From positions 62,001 to 126,000 of the forward strand of contig NZ_QDDL01000005.1 of the NCBI RefSeq assembly GCF_003097315.1: 64,000 nt of DNA, given 5' to 3'. The stretch's first letter is position 1; every line of letters begins with the position of its first letter. Below the pieces are notes generated by a model. That model saw only the letters and a program-made list of their open reading frames with translations, was not told the DNA's origin and did not search any database. This stretch comes from Pelagibaculum spongiae. Lineage in GTDB: Bacteria; Pseudomonadota; Gammaproteobacteria; Enterobacterales; Pelagibaculaceae. Shown piece after piece: positions 36,322 through 44,979 of the stretch. Position numbers and translations under genes: made by a program.

Positions 36322-36588
36322 TTAGTTATTACCGGTAAAGTCGTTCAAATTACGTTGAGTCTGGCCATCAGTATCTGCTTGGCCTGCTGCTGTAGCTGCT
36401 GCTGCCTGAGCTGCAGTACCATCTTGACCACCCAGCTCCATCGCCATAGCGGCAGTTTGGCCACGAACCGTGTCACCAAATAAACGATAAACACCGATCG
36501 CTGCAACCGCGATCAAGGCAACAATAATGATGTATTCAGTCATACCCTGACCAAACTGACGACGAGCAGAAGTTCTGGTTAAAGCCAT
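36322..36588 (-). CDS. flp: Flp major pilin
   Basis: An 88-residue type IVb prepilin. Basic leader MALTRTSARRQFG, then the processing site G|QGMTEYIIIVALIAVAAIGVY, with Glu at +5 and Tyr after it, followed by the hydrophobic assembly helix. The C-terminal tail is longer than in the typical Flp pilin and rich in Ala, Gly, Gln and Asp (AAQAAAATAAGQADTDGQ). It is the first gene of the minus-strand tad block; GGGAGAG is a good ribosome-binding site upstream. The tail may be surface-exposed. A strong palindromic terminator follows. Confidence 0.93.
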   Translation of the reverse strand: MALTRTSARRQFGQGMTEYIIIVALIAVAAIGVYRLFGDTVRGQTAAMAMELGGQDGTAAQAAAATAAGQADTDGQTQRNLNDFTGNN

Positions 36589-37198
36589 TGGAAACTCTCC
36601 CTGTGAGCACTTTTATATTTGATATTTTTAATCGTGCTTTTGTTTTATGAACCATTACCAGAACAATCTCGATCAATCTTACTTCCACCGTTAAAAAGCA
36701 GAAGCCCAACATCGCAACTGAACCGGGTCAACACTTGCATCGAACAAGTTACTTGCACTGCATGAGTGTTTTACAACTCCCTCATTACAAGGCTATGACC
36801 AAACCAAACGACTTAGTAAAAAGTGATAAGCTTTGGCCACATATAGCTATCTCTAGCTATTAATCTCTTGAATCAAAAAGCCTATTTGCAGAATAATGCC
36901 AGAAGCTAATCAGAAAGCTAGCGATGATTTTCAGCCATTGATGGTTTTTTTACCGAGCGGGTAACGCGATAACAGGGATAGGTTACAAAGTGTATTTCGA
37001 ATGTGTTTTTATGAAGCAATATTTCGCTTGATCGAGTAAAACATATGGCGTTTACTGTTTTTCTCTCATTTATATAGCACCAAGCCTGATTGAAAAAAAT
37101 TAGCAGAACCGATTATAGTAACCGACATGGCAGGCTTGCTGATAACAAAATTCAAAAGAGCCAAAAAACCAGCTCAAAATAATTACAAGGATCACACC
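36589..37198. other. Divergent intergenic region upstream of flp
   Basis: About 600 bp between the divergent flp operon and the gene starting at 37199. It should hold both promoters. AT-rich, with the inverted pair AACACT (36730-36735) / AGTGTT (36765-36770) as a possible regulator site. No sigma-54 consensus was found on inspection. The ribosome-binding site of the 37199 gene is AAGGA (37187-37191). Confidence 0.4.
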
Positions 37199-37957
37199 AT
37201 GAAAAAAATAAGCGGGCTCATAAAAATTATTACCACGGCATCATTAACACTTGCTGTCGTTAGCGTTGCAGCCGTAGCCAATGCCGATAGCTTTGGCCGC
37301 TATCTGGTCAACAGCAACTTCAAATATTTTAACTATGACCAAAGCTGTACCAATCTCAGCGAAGATCAGTTCTATGACATTTATGACAACTGTTTGGCCC
37401 AAATCGACCCAGATGGCAACGATGTATCGAATAGCCAAGCCAGCCAAATGCTGCAGCAACTTAAGCAGTGCATGTCTGCTAAAGGGTTAAGTGTTAAAAG
37501 TCAGCAGCGCTGCATTGCAATGAGTAAAGGCGACCAACAAAACGCTATTGCAGCAATATCTGGCGCACTCAAACAAGTCGCCAACAGTCGCGGCACCCAA
37601 CAAATTACCTTGCCGTTACCGCCTAAAAGCCAGTTAATTAATCATATGTATCCAGAAGACCTCGGTGGCAAACTGGGCAATATGAAACTCACCTTGGCTT
37701 CAGCAGTTTTTCAAAGCGATGTCAGCATTCAGGAAATGGCCGCATATTACCGCGGTAAAGTCGGTGAATTTCTCGAATATCGACATAGCAATGGCGATAT
37801 CAGTTTTATCAAAGGTGCCGGTAAAGAAGTGAAGCAACCCCAAGCATTATTCAAGGCACAAATGGAAAAGCCCAATATTAAGATTAGTAAAAAAGTGAAT
37901 ATGATGACCGGCAAGCCAGTAAAAGGCAGTCAGATTACTATTTTTTATCAGCGGTAA
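37199..37957 (+). CDS. Secreted protein of unknown function divergent from the Tad locus
   Basis: A 252-residue exported protein; the start at 37199 (MKKISGLIKI) is preferred over one at 37127 because AAGGA precedes it at proper distance and a signal peptide begins there (cleavage near AVANADSF). Features: a Cys pattern in the N-terminal third (YDQSCTNLSEDQ, YDNCLAQID, LKQCMSAKG, QRCIAMSK) and a C-terminal domain (about 160-250) with MAAYYRGKVGEFLEYRHSNG. It is transcribed divergently from flp, so it may be co-regulated with the pilus, an inference. No family recognised. Confidence 0.78.
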   Translation: MKKISGLIKIITTASLTLAVVSVAAVANADSFGRYLVNSNFKYFNYDQSCTNLSEDQFYDIYDNCLAQIDPDGNDVSNSQASQMLQQLKQCMSAKGLSVKSQQRCIAMSKGDQQNAIAAISGALKQVANSRGTQQITLPLPPKSQLINHMYPEDLGGKLGNMKLTLASAVFQSDVSIQEMAAYYRGKVGEFLEYRHSNGDISFIKGAGKEVKQPQALFKAQMEKPNIKISKKVNMMTGKPVKGSQITIFYQR

Positions 37958-37972
37958 ATTTTTATTAATTTT

Positions 37973-38010
37973 AATATGGCCAGCAAGCTACTTACTGGCC
38001 ATATTTTTAA
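37973..38010 (+). terminator. Rho-independent terminator after the 37199 gene
   Basis: Stem AATATGGCCAG (37973-37983) / CTGGCCATATT (37995-38005), 11 bp, followed by TTT and A-rich sequence. It lies 15 bp after the stop codon. Confidence 0.85.
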
Positions 38011-38159
38011 AAAAAAATAACTCATTAATAACACTTTACTTAGAATATTTTCAGAAGTCCTAACATCACCCATGATGCCTTCTTATTAGCAAAACCATCG
38101 TTTGTTTTTCAAAGTGCCTGCCGTTATGCTGCTGAGGCCCTTAATCATTGCGATTCATT

Positions 38160-38822
38160 ATGAGCAAAACCGCCTTAATTGTTGGTGCCACTGGTGCAGT
38201 CGGCAGCCAACTACTTCCTCTGCTTTTGCAGTCTGACCATTACAGCCGTGTGATTTATCTAGGGCGGAGCCGTTTACAGGGCAGTCTGGCGGATAATGAA
38301 AAGCTAGAACAGCATATTTTACCGATTGCTGACTGGCAAAACTTCTCCAGCCAACAGACTATCGATCTGACCTTTTGCTGCTTGGGCACCACGCTAAAGC
38401 AGGCCGGCTCAAAACCGGCTTTTAAAGCGGTCGATCTGGATGCAGTGCAAGCGCTGGCGCAAATTGTCCGGCAAAAAAACCACTGCTCACATTTTTCAGT
38501 GATTAGCTCATCAGGTGCTGGAGGAAAACTGCCGGGGTTTTATTTACAAATTAAAACTGAAATGGAGCGACAATTAAGTCAGCGCGGATTTAAAACCTTG
38601 CAGATTTTCCGGCCGTCATTGCTCAACCGGCAAAAAAGCCAACAAGATGCCGATTTTCGATTGGGCGAATCATTGGCGCTAATGCTGTTTAAGTTAATCA
38701 ATCCATTAATACCTAAGCAGCTAACCCCTGTGACGGCTTCATCTGTTGCTAAGGCGATGCTTGATGCTGCCGATAATGCCAGCGAAGGTGTGACGGTTAT
38801 TCAACGAAATCAGATGGATTAA
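38160..38822 (+). CDS. NAD(P)-binding Rossmann protein, atypical SDR-like
   Basis: A 220-residue protein with an NAD(P)-binding turn VGATGAVGSQLLPLLL near its start (MSKTALIVGATG) and a Rossmann strand-helix pattern, including YLGRSRL and FCCLGTTLKQAGSKPAFKAVD, then SVISSSGAGGKLPGFYLQIK and FRPSLLNRQK. These are the marks of HTATIP2/YwnB-type atypical short-chain dehydrogenases. The usual YxxxK pair appears as YLQIK, which is a slightly different spacing. The start is set at 38160 (ATG), as the upstream TTG lacks support. It is adjacent to the SGNH hydrolase gene (9 bp), so probably one transcript. Confidence 0.88.
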   Translation: MSKTALIVGATGAVGSQLLPLLLQSDHYSRVIYLGRSRLQGSLADNEKLEQHILPIADWQNFSSQQTIDLTFCCLGTTLKQAGSKPAFKAVDLDAVQALAQIVRQKNHCSHFSVISSSGAGGKLPGFYLQIKTEMERQLSQRGFKTLQIFRPSLLNRQKSQQDADFRLGESLALMLFKLINPLIPKQLTPVTASSVAKAMLDAADNASEGVTVIQRNQMD

Positions 38823-38831
38823 CAAAACCCT

Positions 38832-39626
38832 GTGAACACGTTAAATCAGCCTCAAGCATCAACTGCAATTCGACTTAAACTCAAATGTCGGCGATTGCTG
38901 TGGCAAACGATCTGGTTATTAGCGGCGCCTTTATTACTGGTTGCCTGGTGGCAAGGAAAAAAATTAAAACAACACGCCCTTCGTTTTCCCGAAGCTAAAG
39001 GCAGCAGGAATGGTTTGATTGTTCAACCTGAAAAAAATACCCCGTCGTCATCAAACAAACAACCCGCGCTGTGTATTTGTATTATTGGCGAATCACCAGC
39101 CGCGGGTGTCGGCATCGACCAATTTCATCACAGCCTAGCGCCGAATATTGCACAGCAATTTGCCTTGAAAACATTTCGGCAAGTTCAGTGGCAGGCCCTT
39201 GCTAAAAATGGCAGTACGCTCCAGCAACTGATCGAACAGCAAGCCGGTTATTTTCAACCACAAGATATATCACTGGTGATTATGGGCGTTAATGACGCGA
39301 CCGGGCTGACCAGTAGCCGACGCTGGAAACAACAGCTACGCCAACTCATCGAATTACTTCGTAACAGCCAAAGTCAGCAAATTGCTTTTTCTGCGACACC
39401 TGCCTTGGAGCAATTTCCAGGCATGCCAAAACCGCTTGGATGGATAATGGGTATTCGTAGTCGGATTATTAATTTGTCGTTAGGCGAAGTGTGTTTGGAG
39501 CAAAACTGCCATTGGATTACCGGTGATTTTCAGCTTGAAATTGGCATGATGGCGGTTGATGGTTTTCATCCTTCTAGATCTGGCGTTAAAGGCTGGGCGC
39601 ATTCACTGGTAAGCGCATTCGATTAA
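38832..39626 (+). CDS. Membrane-anchored SGNH/GDSL hydrolase
   Basis: A 264-residue protein with one N-terminal hydrophobic anchor (about 22-40, LLWQTIWLLAAPLLLVAW), then the SGNH fold: block I IIGESPAAGVG with nucleophile Ser88, block II-like LAKNGST, block III VIMGVNDATG (about 149-158), block V VDGFHPSRSGVKGW with the Asp-x-x-His. Substrate is unknown; related enzymes are esterases or lysophospholipases. The start is GTG at 38832. It begins 9 bp after the Rossmann gene. Confidence 0.88.
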   Translation: MNTLNQPQASTAIRLKLKCRRLLWQTIWLLAAPLLLVAWWQGKKLKQHALRFPEAKGSRNGLIVQPEKNTPSSSNKQPALCICIIGESPAAGVGIDQFHHSLAPNIAQQFALKTFRQVQWQALAKNGSTLQQLIEQQAGYFQPQDISLVIMGVNDATGLTSSRRWKQQLRQLIELLRNSQSQQIAFSATPALEQFPGMPKPLGWIMGIRSRIINLSLGEVCLEQNCHWITGDFQLEIGMMAVDGFHPSRSGVKGWAHSLVSAFD

Positions 39627-40016
39627 TTTCTTAGCGTTGTGGAACATAAAAAATAGCCCGCTTCAGAGTCACCTAACTTTATGTTACATGTAAGTTTGAT
39701 AAGCCTTCGGCGCAATCAGACATTTTTGGAATGTACTGCCAGATGTCTGATTTCGTTAACACTCACCAAACCTACAGTGTCCAGAGCAATTTTAAGCTTA
39801 GAGCCCATTCCTGTTTACCCACCATCTCTTATTCTGCTTTCTCTTATTTTTTTCTATAGCCATGCTTACATTTATGCAATGGTCAGCTGCATCTATGGCT
39901 ATCCGCTTTTTTCAGTCGCTATGAGATAATCCGCTGCTTTGCTACAGGCAATGTTTTTTATCTGCCTGGCAAAAATCAAACTCGTTGATTGATTGACCAT
40001 TTTTTAGAGGTGCCGT
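39627..40016. other. Intergenic region with a 10-bp inverted repeat
   Basis: About 390 bp without a supported gene. A perfect 10-bp inverted repeat AATCAGACAT (39714-39723) / ATGTCTGATT (39743-39752) encloses 19 nt; no T-run follows. An 82-codon open frame (39681-39929) lacks a ribosome-binding site and was rejected. Confidence 0.4.
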
Positions 40017-41228
40017 TTGCCACAACAGATTCCCAGATATCAGCTGATTATTGTTCTCAGTGCCTTAGCAATGCTTGGGCCATTCACTATCGACCTGATT
40101 TTACCTGCCTTTCCGGCAATGGCTGCTGACCTTGCCGCCGACCCACAGCTGATTCAGTTAACCATGACCAGCTATTTTGCCGGCTTCTCCATCAGCCAAT
40201 TATTTTTTGGCCCGATGTCAGATCGCTTTGGTCGTTTGCGGATCATCTTTTTTGGTTTGATGAGTTATGTCATCGCCAGCATTGCTTGTTATCAGGCTCA
40301 GTCTGCTGAATCGTTAATTTTCTTCCGCTGCTTACAAGCAGTGGGCGGCGGCGCAATCATGGTCACCATTAACGCGGTGGTTCGTGATTTATGCCAGCGC
40401 CAGGAAGCCGCACGCTTATTATCTATTTCGATGTTGGTAGTTTTAATTGCACCGCTAATTGCACCTTCAGTTGGCGGCTTTATGTTAACCCTTGGTAGCT
40501 GGCGTTGGTTATTTATTGCCCTAGTGGTACTGGCAATGATTAGCAGTTTAATTACTTTGCTCTGGTTGCCAGAAAGCCTGCCTAAAGCAAAACGTAAAAC
40601 CCCAAATTTTAGCCAGTTGATGGATGGCTTTGGCCAAATCCTCAAACACCGAGCGGCGATGAGTTATACCTTCAGCGGCAGTTTGGCTTTTGCCGGTATG
40701 TTTGTATTTCTTTCTGCTTCACCGTTTGTTTATATCGAGCATTTTGGCGTGACTGAGTCAGAATATGGCTTGTTGTTTGCCTTAAATATTGGCGGCATGT
40801 TGTTGCTGACTTTACTCAATGGTCGCCTGTTAAAATATTTTGACCTTAGCCAATTATTACAGGCCGGTATTGTATTAATGGTCGGCTCTGGCATTGCCAT
40901 GAGTATTTTAGCCGCCAACCACGCGGGGCTTACTGCATTAACTTTTCCATTGGTATTATTTATTGCCAGCATCGGGCTCATAAGTGCTAACAGTAATGCC
41001 GGTGGCATGGCTTATTTCTCGTCTGATAAAGCCGGTTCAGCTGCCGCGATTATGGGTTTGATGCGTGGATTAATGGGAACACTCGGTAGCGCAGTAATCG
41101 GCTGGATGAACACCGTGGAACCCTTGCCAATGGCACTGGTGATGCTGGTGTGTGCTTTAGGTGCTGCCGTCAGTGCACTTTATGGTCGCCAACAATTAAT
41201 TGCCGATAGAGCTGCGGAAGTGGTTTAA
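40017..41228 (+). CDS. Bcr/CflA-family drug exporter (MFS)
   Basis: A 403-residue proton-driven exporter with 12 hydrophobic segments. The MFS loop 2-3 motif is FFGPMSDRFGRLRIIF. The family's N-terminal signature LGPFTIDLILPAFPAMAADL and helix-5 motif LIAPSVGGFMLTLGSWRW point to the Bcr/CflA subfamily of 12-TM multidrug transporters, which export bicyclomycin, chloramphenicol or sulfonamides in characterised members. The start is TTG at 40017 with AGAGG upstream. It is the last intact gene before the IS66-interrupted module. Confidence 0.9.
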   Translation: MPQQIPRYQLIIVLSALAMLGPFTIDLILPAFPAMAADLAADPQLIQLTMTSYFAGFSISQLFFGPMSDRFGRLRIIFFGLMSYVIASIACYQAQSAESLIFFRCLQAVGGGAIMVTINAVVRDLCQRQEAARLLSISMLVVLIAPLIAPSVGGFMLTLGSWRWLFIALVVLAMISSLITLLWLPESLPKAKRKTPNFSQLMDGFGQILKHRAAMSYTFSGSLAFAGMFVFLSASPFVYIEHFGVTESEYGLLFALNIGGMLLLTLLNGRLLKYFDLSQLLQAGIVLMVGSGIAMSILAANHAGLTALTFPLVLFIASIGLISANSNAGGMAYFSSDKAGSAAAIMGLMRGLMGTLGSAVIGWMNTVEPLPMALVMLVCALGAAVSALYGRQQLIADRAAEVV

Positions 41229-41253
41229 ATAAATAGAATTAAATGGTTGGCCT

Positions 41254-41982
41254 GTGCATTATCTTTGCCTTGCGATCATTGGTATTGATACACAACTTCG
41301 TAATGGTAACCTTGCAGAACATGAAGCCGCTGCCGCGATCTCACAACTTTTGTATAATCGCGGGAAAATGGACAGGGCTGTGAGTAGTGAGCAGTTTTTG
41401 CTTAATGGTTTTGGCAATGAAAACATTGGTAGCTATGAACAAGCGGATAATTTGACCAAGCGATTCCTGATGAACCACACCGCAGCCAGTATGTTGAACG
41501 ATGAGTTTGCTGGGATAGATAAAGGCTATCAAGCTGGAGTTTTTAATGCTGAAAGGGTCATTGCCTGGAAGTCACTTCATGCTGCAAATAGCGCAAGTAA
41601 ATTGATTGATGCAGGCTTTTCTGGCGATGATCAAGTGTTCTTGGGTGCGTTTTTTATCGATGCTCCTCGGTTACCTGAGCTTTCATCTTTGCAGCTAAGT
41701 CAGCCGACCATACCAAATATGGATATGCGAAGTACCTTGCGTCAAATGTCCATCGGAGGTAGTGGCACCGAGGCAATGACTAATGTGCAGTTGTATGGGC
41801 TTCAACATGGTGGAAATTTGCCACAAAATGATGATCAGCTAACAGAGTTTTCCAAGTATTCTCGCCCAGCTACAGCGCTTGAAGCGCTAGACACGGTAGA
41901 TAGCATTCTGACTGGTGTTGCCGTAGCGTCAGGTGTAGGCACGGGTATTGCCGCTGGAAAAATATACTTGAAAAATAAGTAA
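41254..41982 (+). pseudogene. N-terminal part of an unrecognised protein, split by IS66
   Basis: A 242-codon frame (GTG at 41254) that ends in the TAA at the IS66 left end (41980-41982), a stop supplied by the terminal inverted repeat. It is the 5' part of a gene whose 3' part starts beyond the element at 43683; rejoining gives a 409-residue protein in one frame. Visible features: polar helix-rich start (GNLAEHEAAAAISQLLYN), a central IDAPRLPELSSLQLSQP region, and a glycine-rich hydrophobic helix SILTGVAVASGVGTGIAAG near the end. No ribosome-binding site or promoter is clear, so the true N-terminus may be lost. I do not recognise the family. Confidence 0.7.
41971..41978. repeat. Target-site duplication, left copy (IS66-family element)
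   Basis: AAAAATAA, identical to 43675-43682 across the element. An 8-bp duplication is what IS66 elements produce. Confidence 0.95.
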
Positions 41983-43674
41983 CCATTCAGCACAATTTAA
42001 TATAAAAATCGCTTGACAGGTTTTTTTATATTTTCCCGAATTTAAGCACCTCTTTCAGAATACCACTTAAACGCCGCATTAAACTGCTATTAACACACCT
42101 GATTATCAATGTTTTTTGCTCAGAATAGCGCATCAGCATTCCGCTTCTAAAAAGTCGCCACAGTAAGCCTCAGAGACAAAAAAACCACCCTGAAAACCTG
42201 TGCGATAATAACCGCATGGACTCAATCGAAATTAATAAAACAATCGCTGAAACCGAGCGATTGTTAGCCAAAAGCAAACGCTTACCGCCCGAATTGGTGG
42301 CGATGGTTCGTATGCTGATGCTCGTCGTTAAGATATTGCTTGATAGCAAAGGGCTAAACAGCAAAAACTCCAGCATTCCGCCATCGGCAGATCCTAATCG
42401 AGAAAAGAAATCGCGCGCCAAAAGCAATAAAAACCCAGGCGGGCAGCCTGGCCATAAAGGCAGTAATTTATCACCGGTGAAAGACCCAGATGAAGTGCTG
42501 GATATTACGATTGATCGTAGCCAATTGCCGAAAGGAAAATACCGTGTTGTTGGCAGTGAAAGCCGCCAAGTAGTTGATGTTCGTATTACCCGATATGTCA
42601 CCGAATATCGGGCGCAGATTCTACAAGACGAGCAGGGTAACCAGTTTGTTGCTGAGTTTCCGCAAGGGGTCACTCGGCCAATACAATATGGCAATGAGTT
42701 TAAAGCCAACGCGGTTTATATGTCGAGCTACCAGCTGATTCCTTATGAACGGACTCAAAAGCACTTCGCTGAGATATTGGATGCGCCAATCAGCACCGGT
42801 AGCCTTGCCAATTTTAATCAGGAAGCTTTTCATCGACTGAAGCCATTTGCTCAGTTAGTACCGGCTATTTTGCGTGCTGGAGATTTGATTCATGCCGATG
42901 AAACCGGCGTCAATATCAATGGTAAACGAAAGTGGCTACATGTCGCGAGCAATGACCGCTGGACGTGGATTGAAGCGCATGAATCAAGAGGTATCGAGGC
43001 AATGGAAGCGATCGACATCTTGCCTAAATTTACCGGTTTATTGGTACACGATCACTGGAAAAGCTACTACCGATTTGTGCTGTGCTTGCATGTATTGTGT
43101 AACGCCCATCATGTACGTGAATTGGCGCGAGCCCATGAGCAAGATGGCCAGCAGTGGGCCAAGGCAATGGAAGATCTGCTTTATGAAATGAATACAGCAG
43201 TCAATGAGGCGGGGGGTGAGTTGGATGAAAAGCAGTGTCAAAAATGGGTGAAGCGATATCGAAAAATATTAAAAGCAGGTGATTGGGAATGCCCGGCACC
43301 TGAGCCAAAAAAAGCGGATAAAAAAGGTCAATTAAAACGAGGGAAATTAGCACGAAGTAAATCGAGAAATTTATTAGAACGGCTGCGGGATTTTGAAGCA
43401 GACGTGCTGCGGTTTATGAGTAATACCCGAGCACCGTTTACCAATAATCAGGGTGAACGGGACTTCCGTATGAGCAAGGTTCAGCAGAAGATATCAGGCT
43501 GCTTCCGCTCATGGGATGGCGTGAAAGCGTATTGCAGAATCCGGAGCTATATATCGACCTGCCAAAAAAATGGGGTCGGTGTTGGGGAAGCTTTGTCGTT
43601 ATTATTTGCGGGTAAATGGCCGGACTTTATTCAGGAGAAATTGGATCGGTTGGTGTGACATGCTGAATGGTTAC
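41979..43674 (+). mobile_element. IS66-family insertion sequence, single-gene type
   Basis: A 1696-bp element bounded by perfect 14-bp terminal inverted repeats GTAACCATTCAGCA (41979-41992) and TGCTGAATGGTTAC (43661-43674), with the 8-bp duplication AAAAATAA at both flanks. The GTAA start and 8-bp duplication match the IS66 family. It carries one transposase gene (TnpC-type); no TnpA or TnpB gene is present, as in the single-gene subgroup. A 237-bp non-coding left end precedes the transposase. Repeats are perfect and the transposase is intact, so the copy looks recent. Confidence 0.95.
42216..43658 (+). CDS. tnpC: IS66-family transposase (TnpC type)
   Basis: A 480-residue transposase. It has the N-terminal leucine-rich helix (IAETERLLAKSKRLPPELVA), a Lys/Ser/Asn-rich segment before the GGQPGHKG motif typical of IS66 TnpC, and a DDE domain: Asp near HADETGVNINGKRKW, Asp in LLVHDHWKSYYRFVL with HVLCNAHHVREL, and Glu in NNQGERDFRMSKVQQKISG. 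The frame is unbroken. The start is ATG at 42216, and its stop lies 2 bp before the right inverted repeat. Confidence 0.95.
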   Translation: MDSIEINKTIAETERLLAKSKRLPPELVAMVRMLMLVVKILLDSKGLNSKNSSIPPSADPNREKKSRAKSNKNPGGQPGHKGSNLSPVKDPDEVLDITIDRSQLPKGKYRVVGSESRQVVDVRITRYVTEYRAQILQDEQGNQFVAEFPQGVTRPIQYGNEFKANAVYMSSYQLIPYERTQKHFAEILDAPISTGSLANFNQEAFHRLKPFAQLVPAILRAGDLIHADETGVNINGKRKWLHVASNDRWTWIEAHESRGIEAMEAIDILPKFTGLLVHDHWKSYYRFVLCLHVLCNAHHVRELARAHEQDGQQWAKAMEDLLYEMNTAVNEAGGELDEKQCQKWVKRYRKILKAGDWECPAPEPKKADKKGQLKRGKLARSKSRNLLERLRDFEADVLRFMSNTRAPFTNNQGERDFRMSKVQQKISGCFRSWDGVKAYCRIRSYISTCQKNGVGVGEALSLLFAGKWPDFIQEKLDRLV

Positions 43675-44187
43675 AAAAATAAAATTAAAATTAAAAATGA
43701 AATTAGAGACTATTACAAAGAAAAATTAATTCAAAAAGCTTACAAGGAATTGTCGCGTGCAGATTATAAAAAATTTAAATCCACTATATCAAAATCAGAC
43801 GATTGGAGTATGACAAGAAATTGGGACATTACCCAAGATGTGGCGAAATTGGATAAAATTAAAAAGCTAGGCACCGCAGCGACCTATGCAACATTGCTTT
43901 CTCAAGGAGCCAGAGCTTTTTCTACAAATGGCGACCAAAGAACCGATGCGTTTACAACAGCGGGGGTTGCGGGAGCGGTAGAAAAATTAGGAGATCGTTT
44001 AAATGCATTTAAAAGTGTAAAAACACCAACCTCTGCAGCAGGCTTTGCGGTCAATGCAGCATTAGGTGCGCTTGCTTACTTTACTTCAGATTACGCCGGT
44101 AGCAGCGGGGTTGACTCTGAAGGAAAACCCAATAGTTTGTTGGATATTACCGGCCATGCCAAATACTGGGTGAGGGAGCAATTATGA
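43660..44187 (+). pseudogene. C-terminal part of the IS66-split unrecognised protein
   Basis: The frame from 43660 (an ATG at the very edge of the IS66 right end) to 44187. The part from 43683 onwards joins in frame with the 41254-41978 segment (K-N-K-I-K-I-K-N-E-I-R). It contains a charged helical region (RDYYKEKLIQKAYKELSRAD), a tail-like segment with glycines (AGVAGAVEKLG), a hydrophobic stretch near AAGFAVNAALGALAYF, and ends YWVREQL. The stop overlaps the start of the 44184 gene by 4 bases (ATGA), so the two proteins were translationally coupled in the ancestral operon. Family unknown. Confidence 0.72.
43675..43682. repeat. Target-site duplication, right copy (IS66-family element)
   Basis: AAAAATAA, identical to 41971-41978. 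It belongs to the interrupted reading frame. Confidence 0.95.
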
Positions 44188-44693
44188 TAGTATCAGCTCT
44201 TAAGCGGACTGGGCTATTATTTACACTTCCTATGATGGCTATATTAACGGCAGAAGGGGGGAAGCTCCTATATTTTTTACCAGTGATTATGGGAGTTTAT
44301 GCCCATACTTTTTATGACCGTTATGAAATGTGTGTGTTTAAATTCTTTTACCCAGGTCACTATAAGGCCATGTACACTAGCTCCCTTTCTTTAATGGGCA
44401 TCGCCTTGGCTACCAATGTCGTGGCATGGGTGTATGCATACGCAATCGACATTTCTTTTGTTGAAGGTCTCCATTTTTTTTTCGTATCAGTTCTGGGGAC
44501 TTTTTTTCTATGTAAGTTGTATAGGTTCTCGGTATATAAGCACTTGGACCGGCATGATGATTCTGGCAGAAAAAAGAGTGAGCGCGAACAGATTGTTGAA
44601 GCATGCAAGCTAATGGGCAGGCCAAACCCCTTCCCAAAGGAAGTCAAAATTCCAAAAGAAATCAAAAGCAAACGTAAAAAGAAAAAGCACTAG
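44184..44693 (+). CDS. Small membrane protein, partner of the IS66-split protein
   Basis: A 169-residue protein that begins in the last codons of the split gene (4-base ATGA overlap). It has about four hydrophobic helices: residues 4-21 (LKRTGLLFTLPMMAILTA), 25-42, 55-77 and 85-105 (FFFVSVLGTFFLCKLY). A strongly basic C-terminal tail follows (KEIKSKRKKKKH). The pairing of a larger soluble-plus-hydrophobic protein with a small membrane protein could be an effector-immunity or a membrane complex; neither is shown. AT-rich, with strong rho-independent terminator after it. No family recognised. Confidence 0.75.
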   Translation: MIVSALKRTGLLFTLPMMAILTAEGGKLLYFLPVIMGVYAHTFYDRYEMCVFKFFYPGHYKAMYTSSLSLMGIALATNVVAWVYAYAIDISFVEGLHFFFVSVLGTFFLCKLYRFSVYKHLDRHDDSGRKKSEREQIVEACKLMGRPNPFPKEVKIPKEIKSKRKKKKH

Positions 44694-44704
44694 CTTTTCC
44701 AAAG

Positions 44705-44742
44705 CCGCCTTGCTCATGAAGTTTAACAAGGCGGATTTTTTA
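44705..44742 (+). terminator. Rho-independent terminator of the split two-gene module
   Basis: Stem CCGCCTTG (44705-44712) / CAAGGCGG (44727-44734) with a 14-nt loop followed by ATTTTTTATTTT. It lies 11 bp past the stop. Confidence 0.88.
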
Positions 44743-44936
44743 TTTTAAAACAGACGTCAGCTAAAATTTTAACCCATTAATATTGCTGTAAATAAATAAC
44801 GCCACTCAGTATTACATTTACATTTACATCCAAATAAAAACATTCAATTTCTCATTCGGTTGCAAGTGATTTAATATTTGGTAACCGTTGAAGTTTGTAG
44901 ATGGCTGGTTTTCAACATCGCCCACAGAAATAATTA

Positions 44937-44963
44937 AGGCTGCCAATTGGCAGCCTTTTTATT
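44937..44963. terminator. Palindromic hairpin between convergent transcripts
   Basis: AAGGCTGCC (44937-44945) AATT GGCAGCCTT (44950-44958) is a perfect 22-bp palindrome followed on the plus side by a T-rich run. It sits 20 bp past the stop of the minus-strand hemerythrin-GGDEF gene and may terminate in both directions. Confidence 0.7.
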
Positions 44964-44979
44964 TTTATCAATCTAAACC

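Noticed and set aside
39681-39929. 82-codon open frame
   Set aside because: It spans the inverted repeat at 39714-39752, has no ribosome-binding site and unlikely codon use.
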